7,089 nucleotides of DNA from Rhodocyclaceae bacterium. GTDB lineage: Bacteria > Pseudomonadota > Gammaproteobacteria > Burkholderiales > Rhodocyclaceae. Under the pieces are notes generated by a model. It made no database searches. It was not told where the DNA came from and worked only from the letters and a program-made list of their open reading frames with translations. Made by a program: the position numbers and the translations under genes. The first letter of the stretch is position 1; each line of letters begins with the position of its first letter. Positions 1 through 5,849 of this stretch are shown here, in pieces. The stretch is taken from NCBI GenBank assembly GCA_025361105.1, contig JANYAW010000178.1, forward strand, positions 1 through 7,089, read 5' to 3'.

Positions 1-245
1 CCTTGGCGGCGGTGGTGATGATGATTCTCGCTTTGCCATTTGGCTATATGCAAGACCGCATGGGAGCGGTGAGCGTGCGGGTCTTCTCGGGCATCATGCT
101 GGGCATTGGTTTTTATATGCTCAATGGATTATTTTCCAGCCTCGGTGTGATTAACGGTTGGCCACCGTTTTATTCGGCGATTACGCCTAGCGTTATTTTT
201 CTGCTGGCCGGATCGTCGTTGTTGTGGTGGGTGGAACGTCGTTAG
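1..245 (+). CDS. lptG: LPS export ABC transporter permease LptG, C-terminal end (partial)
   Basis: This is the last 80 codons of a gene that begins before the window. The frame is open from base 3 and stops at TAG 243-245. The fragment is hydrophobic with about three membrane segments. It carries the typical end of LptG: an LPFGYMQDR-like turn, a GIMLGIGFYMLNGLF segment, a short NGWPP periplasmic loop, a last helix and a terminal WWVERR. LptG pairs with LptF in the inner membrane as permease of the LptB2FG transporter, which extracts lipopolysaccharide and passes it to LptC. The identification rests on family knowledge of the LptF/LptG C-terminus. LptG is preferred over LptF because of the NGWPP...WWVERR ending, but LptF is not fully excluded. 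The last 53 bp overlap the convergent RDD gene. Confidence 0.85.
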   Translation, partial: LAAVVMMILALPFGYMQDRMGAVSVRVFSGIMLGIGFYMLNGLFSSLGVINGWPPFYSAITPSVIFLLAGSSLLWWVERR

Positions 246-651
246 CGGTGACGATGCGGGTTGCCGCCAAACGGTCATGCAAAAACTGGCGATCACGGTC
301 GAATAAAGCCCACACAATTCCCACACCAAAAAATAGCAGACTGGGCCACGCCAGACTGTATCGTAATATCAGCGCGCGTAACGCCGGTTTGCTGACATTT
401 GCGCCGGTCAGTTTTATTTTCCACGTCTGCATCGCCAGGGTTTGCCCACCGTGGAACCAGCACCAAATGAAGTAAAGCGCCATCAACACAAACAAATGCA
501 GCCACAACCAGACACCCGGGACAACGGCACCTGCAAGCCAGGCGATCAGTAGATGAGGGACTATCAGCCCAGCGGCGAGCACCCCAATCAGCAACAAGCT
601 CTCATAAACCATGCTGGCGAGCCGCCGCCGTATCGTTGGCACTTCTTGCAT
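193..651 (-). CDS. RDD family membrane protein
   Basis: This 152-residue protein has about three hydrophobic segments: about residues 18-40, 46-66 and, in the last third, 99-116. It shows the RDD family landmarks: an RRLASMVYE N-terminus (R10; the usual first Asp is Glu17), a QTWKIKL stretch near 75-81, and a C-terminal RDRQFLHDRLAATRIV motif (119-134) with the last conserved Asp at D126. RDD proteins are small integral membrane proteins, mostly of unknown function, with some linked to transport or stress. The ATG at 651 lies 8 nt after the DUF3106 stop and has no clear Shine-Dalgarno sequence, so it may be translated by coupling. The threonine-rich tail (about TTTTTIRPAEK) is encoded antisense to the conserved end of lptG and looks like a late extension. 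The family call is firm; the function is unknown. Confidence 0.85.
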   Translation of the reverse strand: MQEVPTIRRRLASMVYESLLLIGVLAAGLIVPHLLIAWLAGAVVPGVWLWLHLFVLMALYFIWCWFHGGQTLAMQTWKIKLTGANVSKPALRALILRYSLAWPSLLFFGVGIVWALFDRDRQFLHDRLAATRIVTANDVPPTTTTTIRPAEK

Positions 652-659
652 CGAATTTT

Positions 660-1301
660 TTAGGGTTTGCCGGAGGTCGTTGGCTTGAGTGGTGGTGTTG
701 CAGGGGATTGCTCACCAGTTGGTGCTGGTGACACGCCGTTGCCAGCGCCTTTTGGCAATTCGCTTGTCGGCAATGGCACAGTTCTTTGCGGCAACGGACG
801 GACAAGCGGCATGAGTGGTTTGGCGGTCGGTTTGCGCGCTGCCTCGGCTTTAAGTTGTTCGCGCTGCTCGGCAGGCAATTGGGAATATTCCTCCCATTTT
901 CGTTTAATGTTTTCCTTGTGATCTGGCGTGACTTGCTTGAGCGATTTGTAATTCGCCCGTGCTTGGCTGCGTTGCTCGGGGGTCAAACTCGCCCAGTCTT
1001 TCATGCGCTGATCGACGCGATGCTTTTCGTCGGCTGACATAGTCGAGTAGCGCTGGGCAATACCGATCCATTTCTTACGCCGGTAACTTTCCATCGCAGG
1101 CCAGTCGCTGGCCAAGGGTTTGAGTACCGCGCGTTGCTCCGGCGTGAGTTGCTCCCAGTTCGGCTGACTGAGCGCAGGAACTAGTGTCTGGGTTCCGACC
1201 GGCGCTGTGGGCGACCCTGTGGAAGTGCCTGCCAACGAAGCACTCGCGACGATGCCAAGGCCAATGACTAGGGCGACGACGATCTTGAGCGTTCTAGCCA
1301 C
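660..1301 (-). CDS. DUF3106 domain-containing secreted protein
   Basis: This 213-residue protein starts at GTG 1301. No ATG lies near, and the start gives a sensible signal peptide: ARTLK, then a hydrophobic core at 8-20, with cleavage likely after SLA (about residue 24). The middle holds degenerate repeats of the form (L/M)(T/S)xEQRxxxxxxxxxW at about 52-70, 88-106, 107-125 and 142-150, for example QLTPEQRAVL, SLTPEQRSQARANY and QLPAEQREQL. These are typical of DUF3106. Together with RRKKWIGIAQRY they suggest an all-helical periplasmic protein. From about 160 onward it is a Pro/Thr-rich, probably disordered tail. The start overlaps the DUF3619 gene by 34 bp, suggesting coupled translation. 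The tail DNA contains one copy of a 29-bp dispersed repeat (711-739). The biochemical role is unknown; from context, it may be a periplasmic part of an envelope-stress regulon. Confidence 0.85.
   Translation of the reverse strand: MARTLKIVVALVIGLGIVASASLAGTSTGSPTAPVGTQTLVPALSQPNWEQLTPEQRAVLKPLASDWPAMESYRRKKWIGIAQRYSTMSADEKHRVDQRMKDWASLTPEQRSQARANYKSLKQVTPDHKENIKRKWEEYSQLPAEQREQLKAEAARKPTAKPLMPLVRPLPQRTVPLPTSELPKGAGNGVSPAPTGEQSPATPPLKPTTSGKP
711..739. repeat. Dispersed 29-bp repeat, copy 1 (inside the DUF3106 gene)
   Basis: This matches 5746-5774 at 28 of 29 positions (25 identical in a row, 715-739), in the same orientation on the + strand. It contains a perfect dyad, TCACCAG (712-718) and CTGGTGA (725-731), around the 6-nt loop TTGGTG. 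It encodes residues of about 188-198 in the Pro/Thr-rich tail of the DUF3106 protein, where an inserted sequence would be tolerated. Confidence 0.85.
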
Positions 1302-1651
1302 GAGTGGAATCCAGTGTCAGAATAAATTTCAGGCGGAAGTTCGTCGGAGAGCAAGGCGCTGTCGATTTCTTCGTATTCGTTTGCCTGATCGAATTTGTCC
1401 CAGTAATAAGTACCGACGAGGCCGAGGCTAAGCGCCATTGCAATCGCCACCACACGCAAAGGTTGGGCGGCGAGTACCAAGGTGTGTGCAAAACCAGAGC
1501 TCTGCCGCTCCTGACGCATACGGAAGGTCTCTAGCGCTACCATTCGATTTTTCCGTAGACCGACCAGGACCTCGTTAGGCAAGCACTCTGCGGCCTCGTT
1601 TAAGGCTTGGCGGAGACGATTGGCCGTTTGATGTTGTTCAGCGTCATTCAT
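1268..1651 (-). CDS. DUF3619 family single-pass membrane protein, putative anti-sigma factor
   Basis: This 127-residue protein has a helical, charged N-terminal half (1-62, probably cytoplasmic) and one membrane segment at about 65-84. Its acidic C-terminal part carries the family signature EIDSALLSDELPPEIYSDTGFHSWL (95-119). The layout, and its position directly after an ECF sigma gene with an ATGA overlap (1648-1651), resemble membrane-bound anti-sigma factors that hold the sigma factor through the cytoplasmic domain. That role is inference: no ZAS-type HxxxCxxC zinc motif is visible, so it would be a non-zinc type if real. It ends with TAG at 1268-1270, inside the start of the DUF3106 gene. 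The family assignment is strong; the function is only suggested by context. Confidence 0.8.
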   Translation of the reverse strand: MNDAEQHQTANRLRQALNEAAECLPNEVLVGLRKNRMVALETFRMRQERQSSGFAHTLVLAAQPLRVVAIAMALSLGLVGTYYWDKFDQANEYEEIDSALLSDELPPEIYSDTGFHSWLERSRSSSP

Positions 1652-2232
1652 AGTTCAATTCCTTTCGCTTGCAATGCAGCCCTGAGTACATGAGTGGCGC
1701 GCGAACAATGTGTTTTAACGCTACCCTCGGAGCAACCCATCACTAAGGCCGTCTCAGCCGTGTCCATATCTTCCCAGTAACGTAATAGGAAGGCTTCGCG
1801 TTGACGTGAAGGCAACTTTGCTACTTCTTGTTCAATGATTGCAAGCACTTGGCTGCGCTGTAACTGCGCGACGGGCTCGCCCAGACCCTCTTTCGTTGGA
1901 TCGGCTGGCAAAAAATCCAGCGGATCGGTGTCGTCGTCATCGCCACCACCAAAGGCTGAGAGCAGGGTCGTCCACGCCGAGCGAACTTTTTGTTTGCGGA
2001 AGTGATCGCGAATCAGATTTTGCAAAATCCGATGAAACAACATCGGCCATTCGGCGGCCGGACGCTCTGCATACTTGTCAACGAGGCGCAACATCGCGTC
2101 TTGAACAATATCCAACGCGACATCGCGATCACGTGTCGCGAAATTGGCATGCTTAAAGGCTCGCCGTTCTACTTCAGCAAGAAAAGTCGACAGTTCGTTT
2201 TGGCTGGACAGAATATTTCCCTCAAATGGCAA
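1648..2232 (-). CDS. ECF-type RNA polymerase sigma factor (sigma-70 family)
   Basis: This protein of about 194 residues has region sigma2 at about 20-85, including DIVQDAMLRLVDKY (core RNA polymerase binding) and FHRILQNLIRDHFRKQK (-10 recognition/melting). A variable acidic linker with DDDD (98-101) follows, then region sigma4 at about 129-188 with LPSRQREAFLLRYWEDM and the helix-turn-helix TALVMGCSEGSVKTHCSRA. There are no sigma1 or sigma3 regions, which fits an ECF factor. The stop overlaps the next start as ATGA, so it heads the DUF3619-DUF3106-RDD operon. The coordinates use the only standard start codon, TTG at 2232, but no Shine-Dalgarno sequence precedes it. GAGGGA at 2218-2223 fits a CTG at 2209-2211 (protein beginning SSQNELSTFL) or an ATT at 2212-2214. 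The target promoters and inducing signal are unknown. Confidence 0.9.
   Translation of the reverse strand: MPFEGNILSSQNELSTFLAEVERRAFKHANFATRDRDVALDIVQDAMLRLVDKYAERPAAEWPMLFHRILQNLIRDHFRKQKVRSAWTTLLSAFGGGDDDDTDPLDFLPADPTKEGLGEPVAQLQRSQVLAIIEQEVAKLPSRQREAFLLRYWEDMDTAETALVMGCSEGSVKTHCSRATHVLRAALQAKGIEL
2218..2223 (-). promoter_or_regulatory. Shine-Dalgarno-like GAGGGA inside the annotated sigma-factor start region
   Basis: On the minus strand GAGGGA is followed by AAT, ATT and CTG. The spacing is 6 nt to CTG (2211-2209) and 3 nt to ATT (2214-2212). It lies downstream of the TTG at 2232, which itself has no such motif. No ATG, GTG or TTG follows at a usable distance, so it points to a non-canonical start, or is chance. 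Confidence 0.45.
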
Positions 2233-2365
2233 AACTGGAAACGATGGTCTTATGGTTCAACAGCTTACGTGGGAATTCTGAAATCAACGTGTAATTAGCC
2301 GGCAATAAGGCATATTTTTTTAAGTAAAAATCAAGCTCAACATGGCAAAAACGTGGCAAAGAGCC

Positions 2366-2394
2366 TTGACCAACAGGCCGCTACCAAGTAAGGT
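2366..2394 (+). promoter_or_regulatory. Candidate sigma70-type promoter for ilvB-ilvN-ilvC
   Basis: TTGACC (2366-2371, 5 of 6 to the consensus -35) is followed after 17 bp by TAAGGT (2389-2394), which keeps the T, A and final T of the -10 box. Transcription would start near 2401, leaving a leader of about 30 nt before the ilvB ATG at 2433. That is too short for an attenuator. The weak -10 makes this a moderate call. The rest of the 200-bp divergent spacer (2233-2432) holds an AT-rich patch at 2313-2331 and no recognisable gene. No convincing promoter for the minus-strand sigma operon was found there. Confidence 0.4.
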
Positions 2395-2432
2395 TGCGAG
2401 TTTACTCAAAAATATAGCTTACAAGGATTGTC

Positions 2433-4142
2433 ATGCAACTAACCGGCGCAGAAATCGTTATTCGATGCCTGCAAGAAGAAAATGTCGAGCACGTGTTTGG
2501 ATACCCCGGCGGATCCGTTCTTTACATCTATGATGAATTTTTCAAGCAGGACAAGCTAAAACATGTCCTTGTTCGTCATGAGCAGGCTGCCGTCCACGCG
2601 GCTGATGCTTATTCGCGCTCGTCCAACAAGATTGGTGTCTGCATGGTCACTTCAGGTCCTGGCGTAACCAATGCCGTCACCGGCATTGCGACGGCTTACA
2701 TGGACTCAATTCCATTGGTCATTCTCACAGGCCAAGTGCCGACCCATTACATTGGCGAAGATGCGTTTCAAGAGTGCGATACGGTTGGCATCACGCGCCC
2801 TTGCGTCAAACACAACTTCTTGGTCAAAGATGTCCGTGATTTGGCGGTGACGATAAAAAAGGCGTTTTATCTGGCCAAGACAGGACGTCCGGGGCCGGTG
2901 CTTGTCGATATTCCAAAAGATATCACGATGCACAAGTGCGAATTTGAGTATCCAAAAACAATAGAAATGCGCTCGTACAACCCTATTGTCAAAGGACATC
3001 CGGGGCAGATTAAAAAGGCGGTGCAATTGCTGTTGGATGCCAAACGCCCACTGATTTACGCGGGCGGCGGCGTAATTTTGTCGAATTCGTCGACGCGCTT
3101 GTTAAGGCTCGCGCATTTGCTGGGTTTCCCAGTGACCAACACCTTGATGGGGTTAGGCGGCTATCCATCGACCGACAGACAATTTCTCGGCATGCTGGGT
3201 ATGCACGGAACCTATGAAGCCAATATGGCAATGCAAACTGCCGATGTCATTTTAGCGGTTGGTGCGCGATTCGATGATCGCGTCATCGGCAATCAGGTGC
3301 ATTTCGCTTCCGTGCAACGCAAAATCATTCATATCGACATCGATCCTTCGTCGATTTCAAAACGTGTCAAAGTTGAAGTGCCGATTGTTGGTGATGTTGG
3401 CGAAGTCCTCGAAGAACTTTGCAAGCAATTGACTGCCAGCAAAGAGCAGCCTGAACCCAAAGCACTGGCTGCATGGTGGAAGGAAATTGACGCGTGGCGT
3501 AGCAAAAAATCGCTCAAATACAAGCAGGGCAAAGAAATCATCATGCCCCAATACGTGATCGAGAAATTGTATGAAATCACCGGCGGCGATGCCTTCGTGA
3601 CCTCCGATGTTGGCCAGCATCAAATGTGGGCGGCGCAGTATTACAAATTTGACAAGCCTCGCCGTTGGATCAATTCTGGTGGCTTGGGCACGATGGGTGT
3701 GGGTCTGCCATATGCGATGGGCGTGAAACTGGCCAATCCGAAAGCGACGGTGGCTTGCGTCACTGGTGAAGGTTCAATTCAAATGAACATTCAGGAATTG
3801 TCCACGGCCAAACAATTCCGCTTGCCGATAAAGATTATCAATTTGAACAATCGCTATCTGGGTATGGTTCGTCAGTGGCAGGAAATGTTTCATGGCAATC
3901 GCTACGCCGAATCGTATGTGGATGCGCTGCCGGACTTTGTGAAACTTGCCGAAGCCTATGGTCACGTCGGAATGAAAATCGAACGACCGGCGGATGTCGA
4001 ACCGGCATTGCGTGAAGCATTTACCAAGCACAAAAACGATTTGGTGTTCATGGATTTCATGACCGACCAGAAAGCCAATGTGTATCCAATGGTGGCGGCA
4101 GGCAAAGGCTTGTCGGAAATGATTTTGGCTGAGGATTTGTAA
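2433..4142 (+). CDS. ilvB: Acetolactate (acetohydroxyacid) synthase, large catalytic subunit
   Basis: ThDP- and FAD-dependent enzyme that condenses two pyruvates to 2-acetolactate (valine/leucine) or pyruvate plus 2-ketobutyrate to 2-aceto-2-hydroxybutyrate (isoleucine). At 569 residues it matches the usual length and is close to the E. coli IlvI type. The N-terminal PYR domain (about 4-170) has FGYPGGS and the catalytic Glu50 in RHEQAAVHAAD. The central FAD-associated domain is about 190-325. The C-terminal ThDP domain (about 375-550) has SDVGQHQMW (391-399), the metal motif GEG (445-447) with NN at 472-473, and MVRQW with Trp482, which in this family favours 2-ketobutyrate. The metal motif is GEG instead of the general GDG; as far as I recall this is common in betaproteobacterial versions. 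The start is supported by AAGGA before ATG 2433. First gene of ilvB-ilvN-ilvC; could equally be named ilvI. Confidence 0.97.
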   Translation: MQLTGAEIVIRCLQEENVEHVFGYPGGSVLYIYDEFFKQDKLKHVLVRHEQAAVHAADAYSRSSNKIGVCMVTSGPGVTNAVTGIATAYMDSIPLVILTGQVPTHYIGEDAFQECDTVGITRPCVKHNFLVKDVRDLAVTIKKAFYLAKTGRPGPVLVDIPKDITMHKCEFEYPKTIEMRSYNPIVKGHPGQIKKAVQLLLDAKRPLIYAGGGVILSNSSTRLLRLAHLLGFPVTNTLMGLGGYPSTDRQFLGMLGMHGTYEANMAMQTADVILAVGARFDDRVIGNQVHFASVQRKIIHIDIDPSSISKRVKVEVPIVGDVGEVLEELCKQLTASKEQPEPKALAAWWKEIDAWRSKKSLKYKQGKEIIMPQYVIEKLYEITGGDAFVTSDVGQHQMWAAQYYKFDKPRRWINSGGLGTMGVGLPYAMGVKLANPKATVACVTGEGSIQMNIQELSTAKQFRLPIKIINLNNRYLGMVRQWQEMFHGNRYAESYVDALPDFVKLAEAYGHVGMKIERPADVEPALREAFTKHKNDLVFMDFMTDQKANVYPMVAAGKGLSEMILAEDL

Positions 4143-4144
4143 GC

Positions 4145-4636
4145 ATGCGCCACATAATTTCGATACTTTTGGAAAATGAAGCTGGTGCTTTGTCGCGGGT
4201 GTGCGGACTTTTTTCGGCACGCGGTTACAACATCGAATCGCTCACCGTGGCACCGACTGAAGACGCGTCCTTGTCGCGGATGACCATTGTCACTGCGGGC
4301 TCAGACGCAATCATCGAACAGATCACCAAGCAGCTAAACAAGCTGATTGAAGTGGTCAAAGTGGTGGACTTGTCCGAGGCTCCGCATATCGAGCGCGAGC
4401 TGATGCTGGTCAAAGTCCGTGCAGTCGGAAAAGACCGCGAGGAAATGAAACGCATCGCGGATATTTTTCGCGGTCGCATCATCGATGTAACCGAAACCAG
4501 TTATGTCATTGAACTAACTGGCAACGGCAGCAAGCTCGACGCATTCCTCGAAGCCATAGATCGCTCGCTGATTATGGAAACTGTCCGTACCGGTGTTAGC
4601 GGCATCGGGCGTGGCGACCGAATTCTCAAAGTATGA
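4145..4636 (+). CDS. ilvN: Acetolactate synthase, small regulatory subunit
   Basis: This 163-residue partner of the large subunit activates it and confers feedback inhibition by valine. An ACT domain covers about 3-77 (RHIISILLENEAGALSRVCG...GYNIESLTVAPTED), and a C-terminal small-subunit domain covers about 80-160 (ERELMLVKV...RIIDVTETSYVIELTG...GVSGIGRGDRILKV). Asn11, Gly14, Ser17, Asn29 and Thr34 match positions tied to valine binding or feedback resistance in E. coli IlvH, so valine sensitivity is predicted. The length matches the ilvH/ilvN family. The ATG lies 2 nt after the ilvB stop, with GAGGA (4131-4135) inside the end of ilvB as ribosome binding site, so translation is probably coupled and the subunits are made together. 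Could equally be named ilvH. Confidence 0.97.
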   Translation: MRHIISILLENEAGALSRVCGLFSARGYNIESLTVAPTEDASLSRMTIVTAGSDAIIEQITKQLNKLIEVVKVVDLSEAPHIERELMLVKVRAVGKDREEMKRIADIFRGRIIDVTETSYVIELTGNGSKLDAFLEAIDRSLIMETVRTGVSGIGRGDRILKV

Positions 4637-4672
4637 CCCACTCAAATCTAAACATTGATTAAGGACAACAGC

Positions 4673-5689
4673 ATGAAAGTGTATTACGACAAAGACGCCG
4701 ATCTCTCGCTCATCAAGGGCAAAAAAGTCACCATCGTTGGCTACGGCTCACAAGGCCACGCCCACGCCAACAACCTCAAAGAGTCGGGCGTTAATGTGGT
4801 GGTCGGCCTGCGCAAAGGCGGCGCTTCGTGGAGCAAGGCCGAAAAAGCTGGCCTGAAAGTCGAAGAAGTCGCGACTGCGGTCAAAGGTGCTGACGTAGTG
4901 ATGATGCTCACGCCGGATGAGCATATCGCGGCGATTTACGCGAGCGAAGTTGAACCGAATCTCAAGCCCGGCGCTGCGCTAGCGTTTGCCCACGGTTTCA
5001 ACATTCATTACGCCCAAGTGTTACCACGTAGCGATGTCGACGTCATCATGATTGCGCCAAAAGGCCCAGGCCATTTGGTACGCTCGACCTATGTTCAAGG
5101 CGGCGGCGTGCCTTCGTTGATTGCTGTTCATCAAGACACCAGCGGTCGTGCCAAAGACATTGCGCTGTCCTATGCAGCGGCCAACGGCGGCACGCGTGGC
5201 GGGGTGATTGAAACCAGCTTCCGTGAAGAAACTGAAACGGATTTGTTTGGCGAACAAGTGGTGCTGTGTGGTGGAACGGTGGAGCTGATTAAGGCTGGTT
5301 ACGAAACGCTGGTGGAAGCTGGATACGCGCCAGAAATGGCGTACTTTGAATGCTTGCACGAGCTCAAGCTAATCGTTGATTTGATCTACGAAGGCGGCTT
5401 GGCGAATATGCATTATTCGATTTCCAACAACGCGGAATTTGGCGACATCACACGTGGCCCGCGCATTGTTACCGAAGAAACCAAACGCGAAATGAAGAAA
5501 ATTTTGGGCGAGATTCAAAGTGGACAATATGCCCGCGAATTCATCCTCGAAAATCGCGCTGGTGCACCGATGCTGCACGCACAGCGACGCAATCTGGCCA
5601 ATCATCCGATTGAGCAAGTCGGCGCGCAATTGCGTTCGATGATGCCGTGGATACAGAAGAACAAATTGGTGGATCAAAGCAAGAATTGA
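4673..5689 (+). CDS. ilvC: Ketol-acid reductoisomerase (NADP+), class I
   Basis: Converts 2-acetolactate to 2,3-dihydroxyisovalerate (and the isoleucine-pathway homologue) by Mg2+-dependent alkyl migration and NADPH reduction. From ATG 4673 it has 338 residues, the usual class I length. AAGGA at 4661-4665 with a 7-nt spacer decides this start over the in-frame TTG at 4655. The Rossmann motif GYGSQGHAHA starts at Gly23. R47 and the S52/S54 loop are in the place expected for NADPH phosphate binding. His108 (AHGFN), Lys130 (APKGPG) and the metal and substrate residues Asp190, Glu194, Glu226, Glu230 and Ser251 are all present, so the enzyme looks intact. It follows ilvN by 36 bp without an evident promoter between them and is followed by a strong terminator, which makes it the last gene of the operon. 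Confidence 0.97.
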   Translation: MKVYYDKDADLSLIKGKKVTIVGYGSQGHAHANNLKESGVNVVVGLRKGGASWSKAEKAGLKVEEVATAVKGADVVMMLTPDEHIAAIYASEVEPNLKPGAALAFAHGFNIHYAQVLPRSDVDVIMIAPKGPGHLVRSTYVQGGGVPSLIAVHQDTSGRAKDIALSYAAANGGTRGGVIETSFREETETDLFGEQVVLCGGTVELIKAGYETLVEAGYAPEMAYFECLHELKLIVDLIYEGGLANMHYSISNNAEFGDITRGPRIVTEETKREMKKILGEIQSGQYAREFILENRAGAPMLHAQRRNLANHPIEQVGAQLRSMMPWIQKNKLVDQSKN

Positions 5690-5705
5690 TTTCCAAGGCG
5701 ACAAC

Positions 5706-5734
5706 AAAAAGCACAGCGAGGCTGTGCTTTTTTT
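5706..5734 (+). terminator. Intrinsic terminator after ilvC
   Basis: The arms GCACAGC (5711-5717) and GCTGTGC (5721-5727) pair perfectly around a GAG loop. They are flanked by five A (5706-5710) and seven T (5728-5734) that extend the stem and form the U-tract. It begins 16 nt after the ilvC stop. This separates the ilv operon from pssA. Confidence 0.92.
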
Positions 5735-5745
5735 ACGTCTGCACT

Positions 5746-5774
5746 CTCGCCAGTTGGTGCTGGTGACACGCCGT
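5746..5774. repeat. Dispersed 29-bp repeat, copy 2 (ilvC-pssA spacer)
   Basis: Second copy of the element at 711-739, starting 12 nt after the ilvC terminator T-tract. The single difference (G at 5749 in place of A) turns the left arm into TCGCCAG, which still pairs with CTGGTGA (5760-5766) in RNA through a G-U pair. The same CTGGTGA can alternatively pair with TCACCAG at 5782-5788, across a 15-nt loop. Confidence 0.85.
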
Positions 5775-5781
5775 CATGGAC

Positions 5782-5811
5782 TCACCAGATGCGAGCATGA
5801 AGCGCTACAAT
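5782..5811 (+). promoter_or_regulatory. Candidate pssA promoter
   Basis: TACAAT at 5806-5811 is 5 of 6 to the -10 consensus, and pssA starts 38 nt further on. The -35 side is poor: TCACCA (5782-5787, 18-bp spacing) matches only 3 of 6. That -35 region is also the right arm of a CTGGTGA/TCACCAG dyad (5760-5766 and 5782-5788), so an activator or repressor site there is conceivable. The preceding terminator makes a promoter in this spacer necessary unless pssA relies on read-through. Confidence 0.4.
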
Positions 5812-5849
5812 CAAACGCGAAACAAGATCACCACCAAAGGTAAATCGCA

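Noticed and set aside
1839..2156. 105-codon + strand ORF opposite the sigma factor gene
   Set aside because: Antisense to a clear sigma2/sigma4 protein; the Arg/Ser/His-rich translation looks like a non-coding frame.
2313..2331. AT-rich imperfect dyad ATTTTT...AAAAAT in the divergent sigma/ilvB spacer
   Set aside because: Too simple in composition and without GC stem to be called a terminator or operator; could be just flexible promoter DNA.
2226..2350. Two ATGGCAAAA direct repeats (2226-2234 and 2342-2350) in the ilvB upstream region
   Set aside because: Nine bases of simple composition are not convincing above chance, and no symmetry or third copy at regular spacing was seen.
2342..2533. 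63-codon ORF starting MAKTWQ upstream of ilvB, considered as an ilv leader peptide
   Set aside because: It is not enriched in Ile/Val/Leu codons, runs about 100 bp into ilvB, and starts upstream of the candidate ilvB promoter, so the transcript would not include its start.
3774..4220. 148-codon minus-strand ORF opposite ilvB and ilvN
   Set aside because: It is fully antisense to conserved enzyme genes, its translation is rich in His, Phe and Gln without domain features, and no ribosome binding site was seen. It is a shadow of the ilvB reading frame.
5021..5359. 112-codon minus-strand ORF opposite ilvC
   Set aside because: Antisense to the catalytic core of ketol-acid reductoisomerase; no coding features of its own.
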